Assembly (NCBI GenBank): GCA_903844665.1
Contig: CAIMUS010000185.1
Span: 1-37,978, forward strand
Length of the DNA: 37,978 nt
Source: an uncultured Pseudomonadota bacterium
Lineage (GTDB): Bacteria > Pseudomonadota > Gammaproteobacteria > Competibacterales > Competibacteraceae
Direction: 5' to 3'
The position numbers and the translations under genes are program-made. Below, one piece after another: positions 33,001 through 37,978 of the stretch. Below the pieces are notes generated by a model, which saw nothing but the letters and a program-made list of their open reading frames with translations, had not been told where the DNA came from and searched no databases. Positions within the stretch are counted from its first letter, which is position 1; each line of letters starts with the position of its first letter.

Positions 33001-33135
33001 GGGGAAACCGGCAACGGGACTTTCGACCGTCTCTTGCACCTCGGCTGCTTTTCCAGCGATCTCCTGCGCCTCGATGGTCTTGGTATCGCGCGTTGTTTCC
33101 GATGCCTTCGCTTTGGCTTTTTTTCTTGCTGTCAT
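30049..33135 (-). CDS. CheB-CheR-coiled coil-PAS fusion protein
   Basis: A 1028-residue fusion. Residues about 45-230 are a CheB methylesterase domain without a receiver: VGASAGG (Ser52), LVQHLAPDH (His81), LSGTGSDG (Asp173). Residues about 248-520 are a CheR methyltransferase: DFSQYKLSTIHRRIERRL, VWSPGCSTGEEAYSLAI (SAM loop), FATDIDSQAI, SCRNLLIYMGG. A heptad-repeat coiled coil (NEELETANEELKSSNEEMQS type, about 690-775) leads to two PAS domains (to the C-terminus). ATG at 33135 is used; a TTG two codons upstream is possible. It is co-transcribed and overlapping with the hybrid kinase, a pairing known for sensory CheB/CheR-PAS-kinase systems outside classical chemotaxis. Confidence 0.93.
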   Translation of the reverse strand: MTARKKAKAKASETTRDTKTIEAQEIAGKAAEVQETVESPVAGFPIVGVGASAGGLAAFEAFFSGMPADTDPGMAFVLVQHLAPDHKSILTDLIRRYTRMQVFEVEDGMAVKPNCAYIIPPNRDMAFLNGSLQLMEPSAPRGQRLPIDFFFRSLAQDQHERAICIVLSGTGSDGTQGVRAIKGEGGMVMVQNPASTEYDGMPRSAIATGLVDYEMPPAEMPAQLIAYVTHAFGKPPLAATAPAPKAENALKKIFILLRAQTGHDFSQYKLSTIHRRIERRLAVHQIETMDGYVKYLQQTPAEAEALFRDLLIGVTNFFRDPEAFKTIEEQVIPKLFAGKPADAVIRVWSPGCSTGEEAYSLAILLAERQEAMKQSFKVQVFATDIDSQAIATARAGRYPASIAADLTPERLARFFAAEPDGSAYRIHKGIRDLLVFSEQNVIKDPPFSKLDLISCRNLLIYMGGDLQKKIMSLFHYALNPGGFLFLGTSETVGEFMDLFAVLDRKLKLYQRKEDFHGAQRAALGRFLPPMTAIDAALPRAAGKTAFPVKLPLREMTEQALLQQVAPAGVLVNSHGEILYLHGRTGLYLEPAPGEAGTPNILKMARDGLRRDLTTALHKAMGTKEIVRCPGLRVKTNGDFTTVNLTVRSVATGPAATPEAPLYLVVLEEAPFDPEPAQQAAALRAGEGADSADTDTDARVAVLKQELQAKEEYLQAANEELETANEELKSSNEEMQSVNEELQSTNEELETSKEELQSVNEELATVNSELQTKVADLSRANNDMNNLLAGTGIATIFVNHRQHILRFTPAATKIINLIPTDVGRPVGHILSNLAGYDRIVADTQAVLDSLIPKEVEVQTTEGQWYKLRIQPYRTLDNVIEGGVITFIDITEIKEARDELRKANDLLRLAVVVRDAYDAITVQDLEGRILAWNPGAVRMYGWSEAEALVMNVRDRVPEGLREEALANVLKLGQAEILEPYRTQRITKEGTVVEVWLTSTALVNKAGRMYAIATTERSKESKNGSNGGNAP

Positions 33136-33192
33136 GGACAATTGGCGTAAGTCCTGCTCTGTGAAATCCTGTAATCAGCGTATATCTGCGGT

Positions 33193-33978
33193 TCAGAATT
33201 TGGTGAATTTACGAAATTCAGGAGGACGTTTTTCGCGAAATGCATTGACGCCCTCCTTGGATTCCTCGGTCTGATAATACAGACTGACCGCCTGTACCCC
33301 GAGTTGGCCGATGCCCCGAATGGCCTCCGAGTCGGCATTGATGGAACGCTTGGCGATGGTAAGCGCGGTCGGACTCTTCTCAAGAATCTCCCGACACCAT
33401 CGGTCGACTTCGGCATCGAGTTGCTCATGGGGTACGACGCAATTGCATAACCCCATCTGCAGCGCTTGCTGCGCCGGGTAACGGCGGCAGAGATACCAGA
33501 TTTCCCTGGCCTTTTTCTCCCCGACCACGCGGGTCAGGTAAGCGGTGCCCCAGCCGGGGTCCACCGAGCCGACTTTTGGCCCTACCTGACCGAAGACGGC
33601 CCGCTCCGAAGCGATGGTCAGATCGCAGATCAGGGCCAGCACGTTACCGCCGCCGATGGCGTAACCCTGCACCCGGGCGAGCACCGGCTTGGGAGAATCG
33701 CGGATGATGCTGTGCAGTTCTTCCAGCGGCAGGCCGATAGCGCCCCTGCCGTCGTAATGGCCCTCATGGGCCGACTGGTCACCGCCGGTGCAGAAGGCCT
33801 TGTCACCGGCGCCGGTCAGGACAATGACGCCGCAGGAGGAGTGCCAACTGGCCCTGCTGAAGGCCTGGATCATTTCCTCCACCGTGATCCCGCGAAAGGC
33901 GTTGTAGACGTCGGGGCGATTGATGGTGATCGTAGCGACGCCGCTTTCTTCTTTGTAAAGAATATCTTGATAGTCCAT
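33193..33978 (-). CDS. crotonase-fold enzyme, BadI/MenB-like
   Basis: A 261-residue enoyl-CoA hydratase/isomerase-superfamily protein. It is closest in my memory to 2-ketocyclohexanecarboxyl-CoA hydrolase BadI and to MenB: INRPDVYNAFRGITVEEMI, GDKAFCTGGDQS, YDGRGAIGLPLEELHSIIRD, ARVQGYAIGGGNVLALICDL (oxyanion hole), FGQVGPKVGSVDPGWGTAYL and ending RPPEFRKFTKF. The reaction is probably ring cleavage or a related Claisen-type step on a cyclic acyl-CoA. The choice between BadI-like and MenB-like cannot be settled. No other benzoate- or menaquinone-pathway gene lies in the window. It is 57 bases downstream of the CheB/CheR gene's opposite end and shares its strand. Confidence 0.85.
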   Translation of the reverse strand: MDYQDILYKEESGVATITINRPDVYNAFRGITVEEMIQAFSRASWHSSCGVIVLTGAGDKAFCTGGDQSAHEGHYDGRGAIGLPLEELHSIIRDSPKPVLARVQGYAIGGGNVLALICDLTIASERAVFGQVGPKVGSVDPGWGTAYLTRVVGEKKAREIWYLCRRYPAQQALQMGLCNCVVPHEQLDAEVDRWCREILEKSPTALTIAKRSINADSEAIRGIGQLGVQAVSLYYQTEESKEGVNAFREKRPPEFRKFTKF

Positions 33979-33996
33979 TGCAACACCTGATAGGTT

Positions 33997-35475
33997 TTAA
34001 GGCTGTCTGCCCACCAGCTGACGCTTCAGACTGGCCAGAATGGCATCGGCTATCGGCTGATAATTTTCATCGAAGTGATGGCTGCCGGGGCGGGCGATGG
34101 TTTCCGCCTGGCGCATCGGCTCCAGAGTGCAAAGGCTTTCCCCGGCTTCTTCCTGACCATAAAAGCACTGGATTTTACCAGGCTCGATCTTGCGCACCTC
34201 GGGTTCGAGCGGCAGTCCGTCATCCGATTCGGCGCCCAGCCACTCGAATATCTGGATCTCGAAAATCGCGGTCCGGCTGGGAGCCAGCAGCGACAGCAGA
34301 ATTACATCACGGCGCAGATCTTCGGGCAACCGGTTGTAGGCAAAGGGGAGAATGTCGGCGCCGAACGAATAGCCGATCAGCACCACGTATTTGAGTTTCC
34401 AGGCGGAAAGATAATATCTCATGATCTCGCCCAGATCCGTGGCGACTTCCTCGGGAGTGCGTTTCGACCAGAAGTAGCGCAGCACATCGACGCCGATGAC
34501 CGCTATCCCTTTGCTTTTCAACATATCTCCCAGCGTTTTATCGATGTCGCGCCAGCCGCCGTCGCCGGAAAAGATAATCGCCAGGGTGTCGTTGGTGGAG
34601 GTCGACGCCACTTCGACCAGAGGCAGATCGCTGACCGTCGCCTTATCGACCGGTACGGCTTCCAGAATCAGCTTTTGCACAGTTTCCAAATAAAGATCGA
34701 CCAGCGGCGTCACCCGTGGCGTTGCCCCCGCATCACGGCCATTCGCCTTGGCGGCGGCGGCTGCAAACGCCAGGATCTCCGGCGAAAGCGGCGCCGTACC
34801 CGCCACCTGCCAGACGCCGCGCAGGGTTTGCCCGGCCGCGAAGGTCTGATACCCCGCCTCGCCCGAGGTTGTCGTCACCGTACAAAGTGGCCGTTGCAGC
34901 GGCAGCCGGGGCACGAAGTCCACGCTCAAGCCGCCGGCAAACGACAGGGGAGGGGCCTGCACCAGGGTGGCGTAGACGAGCGCGGCTCCAGCTCCGCGGC
35001 CGAGCAGAACCGGTTCATCATAGCGGGTCAATTTCAACTCATGCTGCGCGTTATGGCTGACCCATTCCAGCGGGCCGGACAGATCGATACAGTCCTTCAG
35101 ACTGGCGGCGTTGAGGTTTTTCAGCGCCGTCTGGATATCGATCGCCGCCACGGCCAGGCCGGCCGCCAGCAGGCGGTCGATGGCCTTTTGATCTTCCTGA
35201 TTGATGCCGTCTTCCCCGGAAAACAGCATCACGAACCCCTTGGCTGCCTCCTCAGGCGCATACACCGCCACCGCGCCGAACTCGGAAGTGGCGATGGTCG
35301 CACGCTGCTGCCCGGCCGCAAAGGTTTGGTTCGGTAGCAGCGCCACTGCCAGAAGCAGCAGGACGGCATACGCCAGACCGCGCCGATAAGAACCGCTTCC
35401 TGTCTGCCCGATGATCTTGGTCTTAATTATGTGTAGCACAAGATAGCCGCCATGAAAACCAAGCCATTCAATCAT
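33997..35475 (-). CDS. AcvB/VirJ-family periplasmic hydrolase
   Basis: A 492-residue exported alpha/beta-hydrolase-fold protein of the AcvB/VirJ family. Agrobacterium AcvB hydrolyses lysyl-phosphatidylglycerol. A hydrophobic segment (LAYAVLLLLAVALLPNQTFA) ends near residue 53 as a signal peptide. Two related alpha/beta halves follow. The C-terminal half contains IIFSGDGGWRDIDKTLGDML, a typical family block, nucleophile Ser in IGYSFGADILPF (about residue 370) and a late GSHHFDENY with the catalytic His. The first 17 or so codons, including ATG at 35475, lie inside a 256-bp repeat shared with the hicB locus, so the native start may have been replaced. No in-frame Met follows until after the signal. 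Confidence 0.85.
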   Translation of the reverse strand: MIEWLGFHGGYLVLHIIKTKIIGQTGSGSYRRGLAYAVLLLLAVALLPNQTFAAGQQRATIATSEFGAVAVYAPEEAAKGFVMLFSGEDGINQEDQKAIDRLLAAGLAVAAIDIQTALKNLNAASLKDCIDLSGPLEWVSHNAQHELKLTRYDEPVLLGRGAGAALVYATLVQAPPLSFAGGLSVDFVPRLPLQRPLCTVTTTSGEAGYQTFAAGQTLRGVWQVAGTAPLSPEILAFAAAAAKANGRDAGATPRVTPLVDLYLETVQKLILEAVPVDKATVSDLPLVEVASTSTNDTLAIIFSGDGGWRDIDKTLGDMLKSKGIAVIGVDVLRYFWSKRTPEEVATDLGEIMRYYLSAWKLKYVVLIGYSFGADILPFAYNRLPEDLRRDVILLSLLAPSRTAIFEIQIFEWLGAESDDGLPLEPEVRKIEPGKIQCFYGQEEAGESLCTLEPMRQAETIARPGSHHFDENYQPIADAILASLKRQLVGRQP

Positions 35476-35678
35476 TAAATTGGTGTGTACCTTTAGCTAA
35501 CTTCTGTGACACCAGCGCGTTCAACGACAACCCTGCCTGTGCCGCTTCAATAGCCAAGGCCCGGTGCAAACGCCGATCCAGGCGTACATTGAACTGCCCG
35601 CTATACTCCTTGCGGGAAGGGGCTACTGGAATCGGCTCACCCTGCTGGGTATAACTGGCCTTGACCCCTTCCCATGCG
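35423..35678. repeat. 256-bp direct repeat, copy 1
   Basis: Collinear without gaps with 36621-36876, with about 13 mismatches by eye (roughly 95% identical). It carries the 3' two-thirds of a hicB gene and its downstream flank. The copies are 1198 bases apart and flank a VapBC pair. Confidence 0.9.
35468..35678 (-). pseudogene. truncated hicB copy
   Basis: The frame encodes AWEGVKASYTQQGEPIPVAP and continues to KGTHQFND, nearly identical to the C-terminal 69 residues of the intact HicB at 36666-37016. The N-terminal HicB fold (first 47 residues) is absent; homology ends at 35678, and the sequence beyond is unrelated. The ribbon-helix-helix half remains, so a short DNA-binding product is conceivable but lacks a start signal I trust. 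Confidence 0.8.
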
Positions 35679-35855
35679 GGTAGTGTTCCTCGGAACACCA
35701 CCGGATAGGAAATCCAACGGCGCCTTCGAGACTATCTCTGGCCCTATCAGCTCCGTCAACCGCAGTGAATCGGGGATTTCGCGCCGAGAACCCTTGCATT
35801 CTCCGGTTTCGGAGCATATTCTTTACCAGTATAAATTTATTCTTTACCAATCGCC

Positions 35856-36098
35856 ATGCTGAACATCAAGAATCGGGAGACGGAAGCGGCCGTCCGCGAA
35901 CTCGCCAGCCGGTTGGGAGCCAATTTGACCGAGGCGGTCGCGGTCGCGGTCCGGCACGAACTGCGACGGCTGGAGGACGACCAGGCCGCCTATCTGCGGC
36001 AGGTGCAGCAGGCGGCGGCGCGGGTGCGGGGGGCCTCCGCTCCGGCGGCATGGCTGACCGAAGCCGACCTGTACGATGACGCGGGCCTGCCGCGGTGA
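35856..36098 (+). CDS. vapB: VapB-type antitoxin (Rv0623-like)
   Basis: An 80-residue protein, MLNIKNRETEAAVRELASRL, then GANLTEAVAVAVRHELRRLE, matching the Rv0623-like/PSK antitoxin family with an N-terminal ribbon-helix-helix. The C-terminus is acidic (LTEADLYDDAGLPR) and would occupy the toxin active site. No clear ribosome-binding site precedes the ATG. Two direct copies of ATTCTTTACCA lie upstream (about 35819 and 35840) and may be promoter or operator elements. It overlaps vapC by 4 bases. Confidence 0.9.
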   Translation: MLNIKNRETEAAVRELASRLGANLTEAVAVAVRHELRRLEDDQAAYLRQVQQAAARVRGASAPAAWLTEADLYDDAGLPR

Positions 36099-36520
36099 CC
36101 GTACTGGTCGTTGATACCTCGGCGGTCGTGGCCCTCCTCAAGAGCGAGCCAGGCTGGGAGACGCTGGCGACGCGCCTGCACGCGGCTTCGTCCCGCGTTC
36201 TTTCGGTCGCCAATTGGGTGGAATTGAGCCTCGTCGCCGCGGGACGTCATGGCGATGAGGCCACCCTGGAATTTTTGGATCGCTTTCTCCAGACCGCCGC
36301 CATCGAGTTCAACTCAGTCGACGAACCGCAGGCCCGGATCGCGCGCGAGGCGTTTCTACGCTTTGGTAAGGGCCGCCACCCGGCCGGGCTGAATTTCGGC
36401 GACTGCTTCAGTTACGCCTTGGCCCGGACGTTGGACGCGCCCTTGCTGTTCGTGGGCAACGATTTCATCCAAACGGATGTGCGGGTGGCGATGGAGGTCA
36501 GGGAGCAAGCTAGAAGCTAG
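36095..36520 (+). CDS. vapC: VapC-type PIN toxin
   Basis: A 141-residue PIN-domain RNase toxin starting at GTG in the vapB stop overlap (GTGA). Active-site residues: Asp7 in VVDTSAVVALL, Glu in NWVELSLV (about 43), Asp in LNFGDCFSYALA (about 103) and Asp in FVGNDFIQTDV (about 122). The 'KGRHPAGLNFGDCFSYALA' block is a hallmark of Rv0624/FitB-like VapC. The pair lies between two 256-bp direct repeats. Confidence 0.93.
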   Translation: MTVLVVDTSAVVALLKSEPGWETLATRLHAASSRVLSVANWVELSLVAAGRHGDEATLEFLDRFLQTAAIEFNSVDEPQARIAREAFLRFGKGRHPAGLNFGDCFSYALARTLDAPLLFVGNDFIQTDVRVAMEVREQARS

Positions 36521-36529
36521 CCAGCATAG

Positions 36530-36565
36530 CCTGGATGGAGCGGAGCTGGCGGAGCGCAATCCAGG
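36530..36565. repeat. REP-like palindrome after vapC
   Basis: CCTGGAT (36530) and ATCCAGG (to 36565) border a GGAGCGGAGC/GGAGCGCAAT core, a form of the dispersed 'CCxGGATxGCGCTCCATCCxGG' repeat common in proteobacteria. It lies 10 bases past the vapC stop. A partial relative (CATCCGGGCTACGCTGG) is at about 37328. Confidence 0.6.
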
Positions 36566-36620
36566 TTACTCCTGACCACTTCCACGCTGCTCCATCCATC
36601 TGCCTACGGCAGTGGACTCA

Positions 36621-36876
36621 TTAATTATGTATAGCACCAGATAGCCACCATGAAAACCAAGCAATTCAGTCATTAAACTGGTGTGTACCTTTAGCTAACT
36701 TCTGTGACACCAGCGCGTTCAACGACAACCCTGCCTGTGCAGCTTCAATAGCCAAGGCTTGGTGCAAACGCCGATCCAGGCGTACATTGAACTGCCCGCT
36801 ATACTCCTTGCGGGAAGGGGCTACTGGAATCGGCTCACCATGCTTGGTGTAACTGGCCTTAACCCCTTCCCATGCG
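36621..36876. repeat. 256-bp direct repeat, copy 2
   Basis: The donor-like copy of the repeat at 35423-35678. Here it contains the 3' part of the intact hicB and about 45 bases beyond its stop. Same orientation as copy 1. Confidence 0.9.
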
Positions 36877-37016
36877 ATAGCCAGTTCGCTAAGAGCCGCT
36901 TCGGGCGAATCGGCAAAGGCCGAGATCTGGGAGAGTTCGACAAAGTGAGCGAGATAGTCGCCCTCGTCATCCTGAAAAACAGTGACGGTATACCCATCAA
37001 AGCGATCCGGTTTCAT
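36666..37016 (-). CDS. hicB: HicB antitoxin
   Basis: A 116-residue antitoxin. The N-terminal degenerate RNase-H-like HicB fold (YTVTVFQDDEGDYLAHFVEL, DSPEAALSELAIAWE) is followed by a C-terminal ribbon-helix-helix (YSGQFNVRLDRRLHQALAIE, then AAQAGLSLNALVSQKLA). It blocks HicA and represses the operon. The start overlaps the end of hicA by 20 bases. Its last two-thirds are duplicated at 35468-35678. Confidence 0.93.
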   Translation of the reverse strand: MKPDRFDGYTVTVFQDDEGDYLAHFVELSQISAFADSPEAALSELAIAWEGVKASYTKHGEPIPVAPSRKEYSGQFNVRLDRRLHQALAIEAAQAGLSLNALVSQKLAKGTHQFND

Positions 37017-37248
37017 TCTCTACCTCGTATTGCAACAAAAACTGCTCGACCTGATAGCCCTTGGCCTTGCCATTCCTACCCTCCTGGACAGGTAAGCGAT
37101 AACCGGTGGGTGAATACCAAATCTGGTGACTGCCAGTTTGGTGGTCGAGGCTCCAACCGGCATAGCTTAACAGGGTCTTGAAATCGGCGAAGGACAAACC
37201 TTTCGGATTGTTCATCGCACGGGCGAGGAGTTTTTGGTGTTTGGTCAT
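36997..37248 (-). CDS. hicA: HicA toxin
   Basis: An 83-residue double-stranded-RNA-binding-like mRNA interferase. LSFADFKTLLSYAGWSLDHQ followed by TGSHQIWYSPTGYRLPVQEG contains the catalytic His in GSHQIW. ATG at 37248 gives the usual MTKHQKLLARAMNNPKGLSF start; an upstream extension is not family-like. The operator-like palindrome 37249-37272 abuts the start codon, which leaves almost no leader, so the transcript may be very short-leadered or the palindrome may overlap the ribosome-binding region. Confidence 0.92.
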   Translation of the reverse strand: MTKHQKLLARAMNNPKGLSFADFKTLLSYAGWSLDHQTGSHQIWYSPTGYRLPVQEGRNGKAKGYQVEQFLLQYEVENETGSL

Positions 37249-37272
37249 GATGTAACTATATCCAGTTACATC
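37249..37272. promoter_or_regulatory. operator-like palindrome of hicAB
   Basis: GATGTAACT, 6 bases, AGTTACATC: a perfect 9-bp inverted repeat directly upstream of the hicA start codon. The HicB ribbon-helix-helix is the likely binder (autoregulation). Confidence 0.6.
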
Positions 37273-37408
37273 GTGGGGCGCTATACATTGGCGGGAGAAC
37301 AAGTGGCTGACTTGGCGGCTTCGTTGCATCCGGGCTACGCTGGCTTATACCGCCTGCGGTCCAGTTGCCGCTGGACTTCCTCATGGTATCTACGCGCTAA
37401 TATCGGAA

Positions 37409-37879
37409 TTACTGTATCGGACCAGTAGTACGAGGACACATACTTGCACCACCTTCTATTCGTTGCAAAGGGTGGTTATCCCAATATTTTCGATAATAAT
37501 CTCCAAATGGTTCTTTAATTCTATCAGAAGCTGTTGAATCATACCAAAAAATATGAATTATATTATTTGGATACTTGCAAATTAATAATTTCTGCTTGAG
37601 AGCTTTGTTAACTTGATCTCTAATTATTTTAATTTGCTCATCATTTAATAAAGCCTGATTTTGATCAGGAAAAGTCCAATTAGGAAGCCCAATAGCTTCA
37701 AAATTAAATTCAGTAATATTAGAACTAATATAGTCCTCAGTTGTACCATATCGATTGAATGAACTCAATATCGAATATATATAAAATATCAAAATATATC
37801 CGATAATTAAAGCTAGGAATATTTTGGCTACTGAATCATATAGCGCTCCTATACAGGTTGTGGAATTTCTAAATACCAA
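37409..37879 (-). CDS. hypothetical membrane-anchored protein, AT-rich
   Basis: A 156-residue frame starting at a TTG (37879). Residues about 17-38 (VAKIFLALIIGYILIFYIYSIL) form one membrane helix. The rest is soluble and rich in Asn, Asp, Ile and Tyr. Codon use and the strongly AT-rich base composition differ from the rest of the window, which suggests recent transfer. I recognise no family. The start codon is uncertain, and the C-terminus (GGASMCPRTTGPIQ) enters less AT-rich DNA near the repeat at 37330-37430, so the original 3' end may be lost. Confidence 0.5.
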   Translation of the reverse strand: MVFRNSTTCIGALYDSVAKIFLALIIGYILIFYIYSILSSFNRYGTTEDYISSNITEFNFEAIGLPNWTFPDQNQALLNDEQIKIIRDQVNKALKQKLLICKYPNNIIHIFWYDSTASDRIKEPFGDYYRKYWDNHPLQRIEGGASMCPRTTGPIQ

Positions 37880-37978
37880 TTCGATTTCTTAAAATTGAAA
37901 ACCTTTTTATTGAGAAAATTGAAAAAACTCTGTTTGACCTGCTGAAAAGTTTTATTTTCATAGAAATGCCTTCGCAGA
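37880..37978. other. AT-rich right edge
   Basis: Continuation of the AT-rich segment with no gene start recognisable before the window ends. A gene entering from the right cannot be excluded. Confidence 0.4.

Noticed and set aside
30910-33150. 746-residue plus-strand frame opposite the CheB/CheR gene
   Set aside because: Antisense shadow of a clear multidomain protein, with no recognisable domain of its own.

Overview
The window looks like an accessory-rich stretch of a GC-rich proteobacterial chromosome, most likely an environmental gammaproteobacterium. This rests on the YcbL/GloC-, UbiX- and QueC/QueE-type housekeeping genes, the PEP-CTERM protein, the CheB/CheR fusion kinase cluster, the AcvB/VirJ-family protein and many REP-like GC-rich hairpins. 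Species cannot be fixed from the sequence alone. There are no rRNA or tRNA genes, no CRISPR array, no recognisable transposase and no integron integrase.

Region 1 (1-2450) resembles an integron-cassette array without an integrase. A PIN-type toxin-antitoxin pair and a PEP-CTERM exported protein, all on the minus strand, are separated and bounded by two attC-like sites (1061-1155 and 2153-2215). Region 2 (2500-9400) is mostly ordinary metabolism: an MBL-fold hydrolase, a frameshifted SDR remnant, a monofunctional catalase, then a compact minus-strand run ubiX-queC-queD-queE followed upstream by gloC. The QueD protein is unusual: three PTPS-fold domains in one chain, of which only the middle one keeps the active-site residues.

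Region 3 (9600-14300) is a predicted conflict or immunity island. A small glycine-rich protein and a 992-residue NACHT NTPase with a C-terminal FGE-sulfatase (C-lectin-fold) domain share a GDF(V/I)GRDK-type motif. The pair is bracketed by REP hairpins and followed by a VapBC-type module and by the 3' scrap of another FGE-type gene. Region 4 (14350-18950) holds a beheaded histidine kinase, a KfrA-like coiled-coil DNA-binding protein with an operator-like palindrome, and a translationally coupled PAS / DUF2126 pair. Region 5 (19150-22200) is dominated by inverted repeats. The most striking is a perfect 23-bp inverted repeat (19353-19375 and 21926-21948) enclosing a three-gene overlapping operon led by a TIGR04255-like protein, with no transposase.

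Region 6 (22300-35500) contains an AT-richer orphan gene, a DUF1254/DUF1214 exported protein, a GH46-type chitosanase coupled to a large MscS-family channel, a two-gene signalling operon (CheB-CheR-coiled coil-PAS and PAS-PAS-HK-REC), a BadI/MenB-like crotonase and an AcvB/VirJ-family periplasmic hydrolase. Region 7 (35400-37978) has a VapBC pair sandwiched between 256-bp direct repeats that carry a broken and an intact hicB, then hicA, and finally an AT-rich segment with one putative membrane protein.

All function statements are from reading translated sequence and motif recall; no database search was run.
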